The notes under the pieces were generated by a model. The model did no database searches. It was not told the DNA's origin and saw only the letters and a list, made by a program, of their open reading frames with translations. Positions 63,656 to 64,000 of a stretch of 64,000 nt of DNA are shown here, piece by piece. Source of the stretch: Flectonema sp. DT1601 (taxonomy: Eukaryota; Euglenozoa; Diplonemea; Diplonemida; Diplonemidae); the NCBI GenBank assembly GCA_964019425.1, contig OZ025799.1:496001-560000 (forward strand). The letters are read 5' to 3'. Position numbers and translations under genes: made by a program. Each line of letters starts with the position of its first letter. The stretch's first letter is position 1.

Positions 63656-64000
63656 ATGAGCGTACGGAGTTCCTCAACAGTCAGCATCCCAGCGTTTAAC
63701 GTGGGTGACATATTTGATGGAAGGCTACCATTGCCTCCAACTGCGATAGTGTTTCCGGAGAAGGGGTTAAATGTCCCTCCTCCTACAAGACCTGGAGGGA
63801 TGCAGCAAAATGCAGAAGCAGTATTGAGAGCCGCTGTAACTGCAAATCAAAATCAAGAAAAGAATATGACCACTGGAAATGCTCAGCAAGCTGCTGCTAT
63901 GCAAGTTGCGCAGTTGGTGAGTGGTTCTCCACCACAGACGCCACTTGCGCCTCAGGTGTCGGTCGCTGCGTTTTCATCTACTGCAGAACAACAGCAACCG
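63656..64000 (+). CDS. 5' end of an unrecognised gene, cut by the window edge
   Basis: ATG 63,656 opens a frame that stays open to the last base (115 codons): MSVRSSSTVSIPAFNVGDIF, then PLPPTAIVFPEKGLNVPPPT, then Gln/Ala-rich sequence. Composition is normal and free of homopolymer runs, and direction and spacing fit the cluster. A GTGAGT in TTGGTGAGTGG (about 63,916) could be a donor, so the last 28 codons may be intron. No domain is recognisable in this part; low-complexity Q/A/P content suggests a disordered N-terminus. Confidence 0.6.
   Translation, partial: MSVRSSSTVSIPAFNVGDIFDGRLPLPPTAIVFPEKGLNVPPPTRPGGMQQNAEAVLRAAVTANQNQEKNMTTGNAQQAAAMQVAQLVSGSPPQTPLAPQVSVAAFSSTAEQQQP

Overview
This window is nuclear DNA of a unicellular eukaryote. 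It has two halves: a repeat-rich, gene-poor half (about 1-27.2 kb) and a one-directional gene cluster (about 27.4-64 kb, every confident host gene on the + strand). Three things point to a euglenozoan, perhaps a diplonemid-like one. First, all the genes run in one direction. Second, almost every start codon sits just behind a pyrimidine tract and AG, as expected for spliced-leader acceptors. Third, conventional GT-AG cis-introns are also present, with GTATGT, GTACGT or GTTTGT donors. This assignment is inference; no rRNA or organelle marker is present to settle it.

Repeat half. A modular mosaic of AT-rich repeats is inserted into one another: R1 (about 1.36 kb, with a ladder of hairpins), R2 plus linker (about 400 bp), R3 (a hairpin-bearing satellite, about 60 copies by eye), R4 (rich in GGTATCTC), R5 (palindromic TIR ends) and R6/R7. 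Three insertions with inverted ends are visible: 591-2320, 2319-3744 and 13,084-16,075. A fourth insertion (6265-6927) is defined by uninterrupted copies of its target. From 16.1 to 22.3 kb the modules form two inverted arms around one unique centre with a minus-strand 289-residue frame, the layout of a foldback (FB-like) element. A fossil retroelement RT fragment lies at about 25.0-25.8 kb, next to a sequence related to R4.

Gene half. In order: a 927-aa protein with a nicotinamidase/isochorismatase-like domain that has lost two of three catalytic residues; a Vps33-type SM protein; a membrane receptor kinase (dCache-TM-HAMP-degenerate cyclase-STE11-like kinase); a PDZ protein; an ankyrin protein with a 35-residue tandem repeat; a predicted myristoylated globin-PH-CAP-Gly-AGC kinase; a leucine-rich-repeat protein; a 1525-aa ubiquitin-like/pseudo-PPP-phosphatase/ankyrin protein; and the 5' end of a further gene at the right edge. 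Intergenic spaces reach 5.6 kb and are dominated by homopolymer tracts. They also hold small repeated, partly hairpin-forming elements (families A-C) and short MITE-like elements.

The most unusual feature is the density of chimeric signalling proteins built around sensory or catalytically dead domains: a globin-linked AGC kinase, a pseudo-cyclase receptor kinase, a pseudo-nicotinamidase and a pseudo-PPP phosphatase. Whether they act together cannot be told from sequence; only their co-orientation and proximity are seen.
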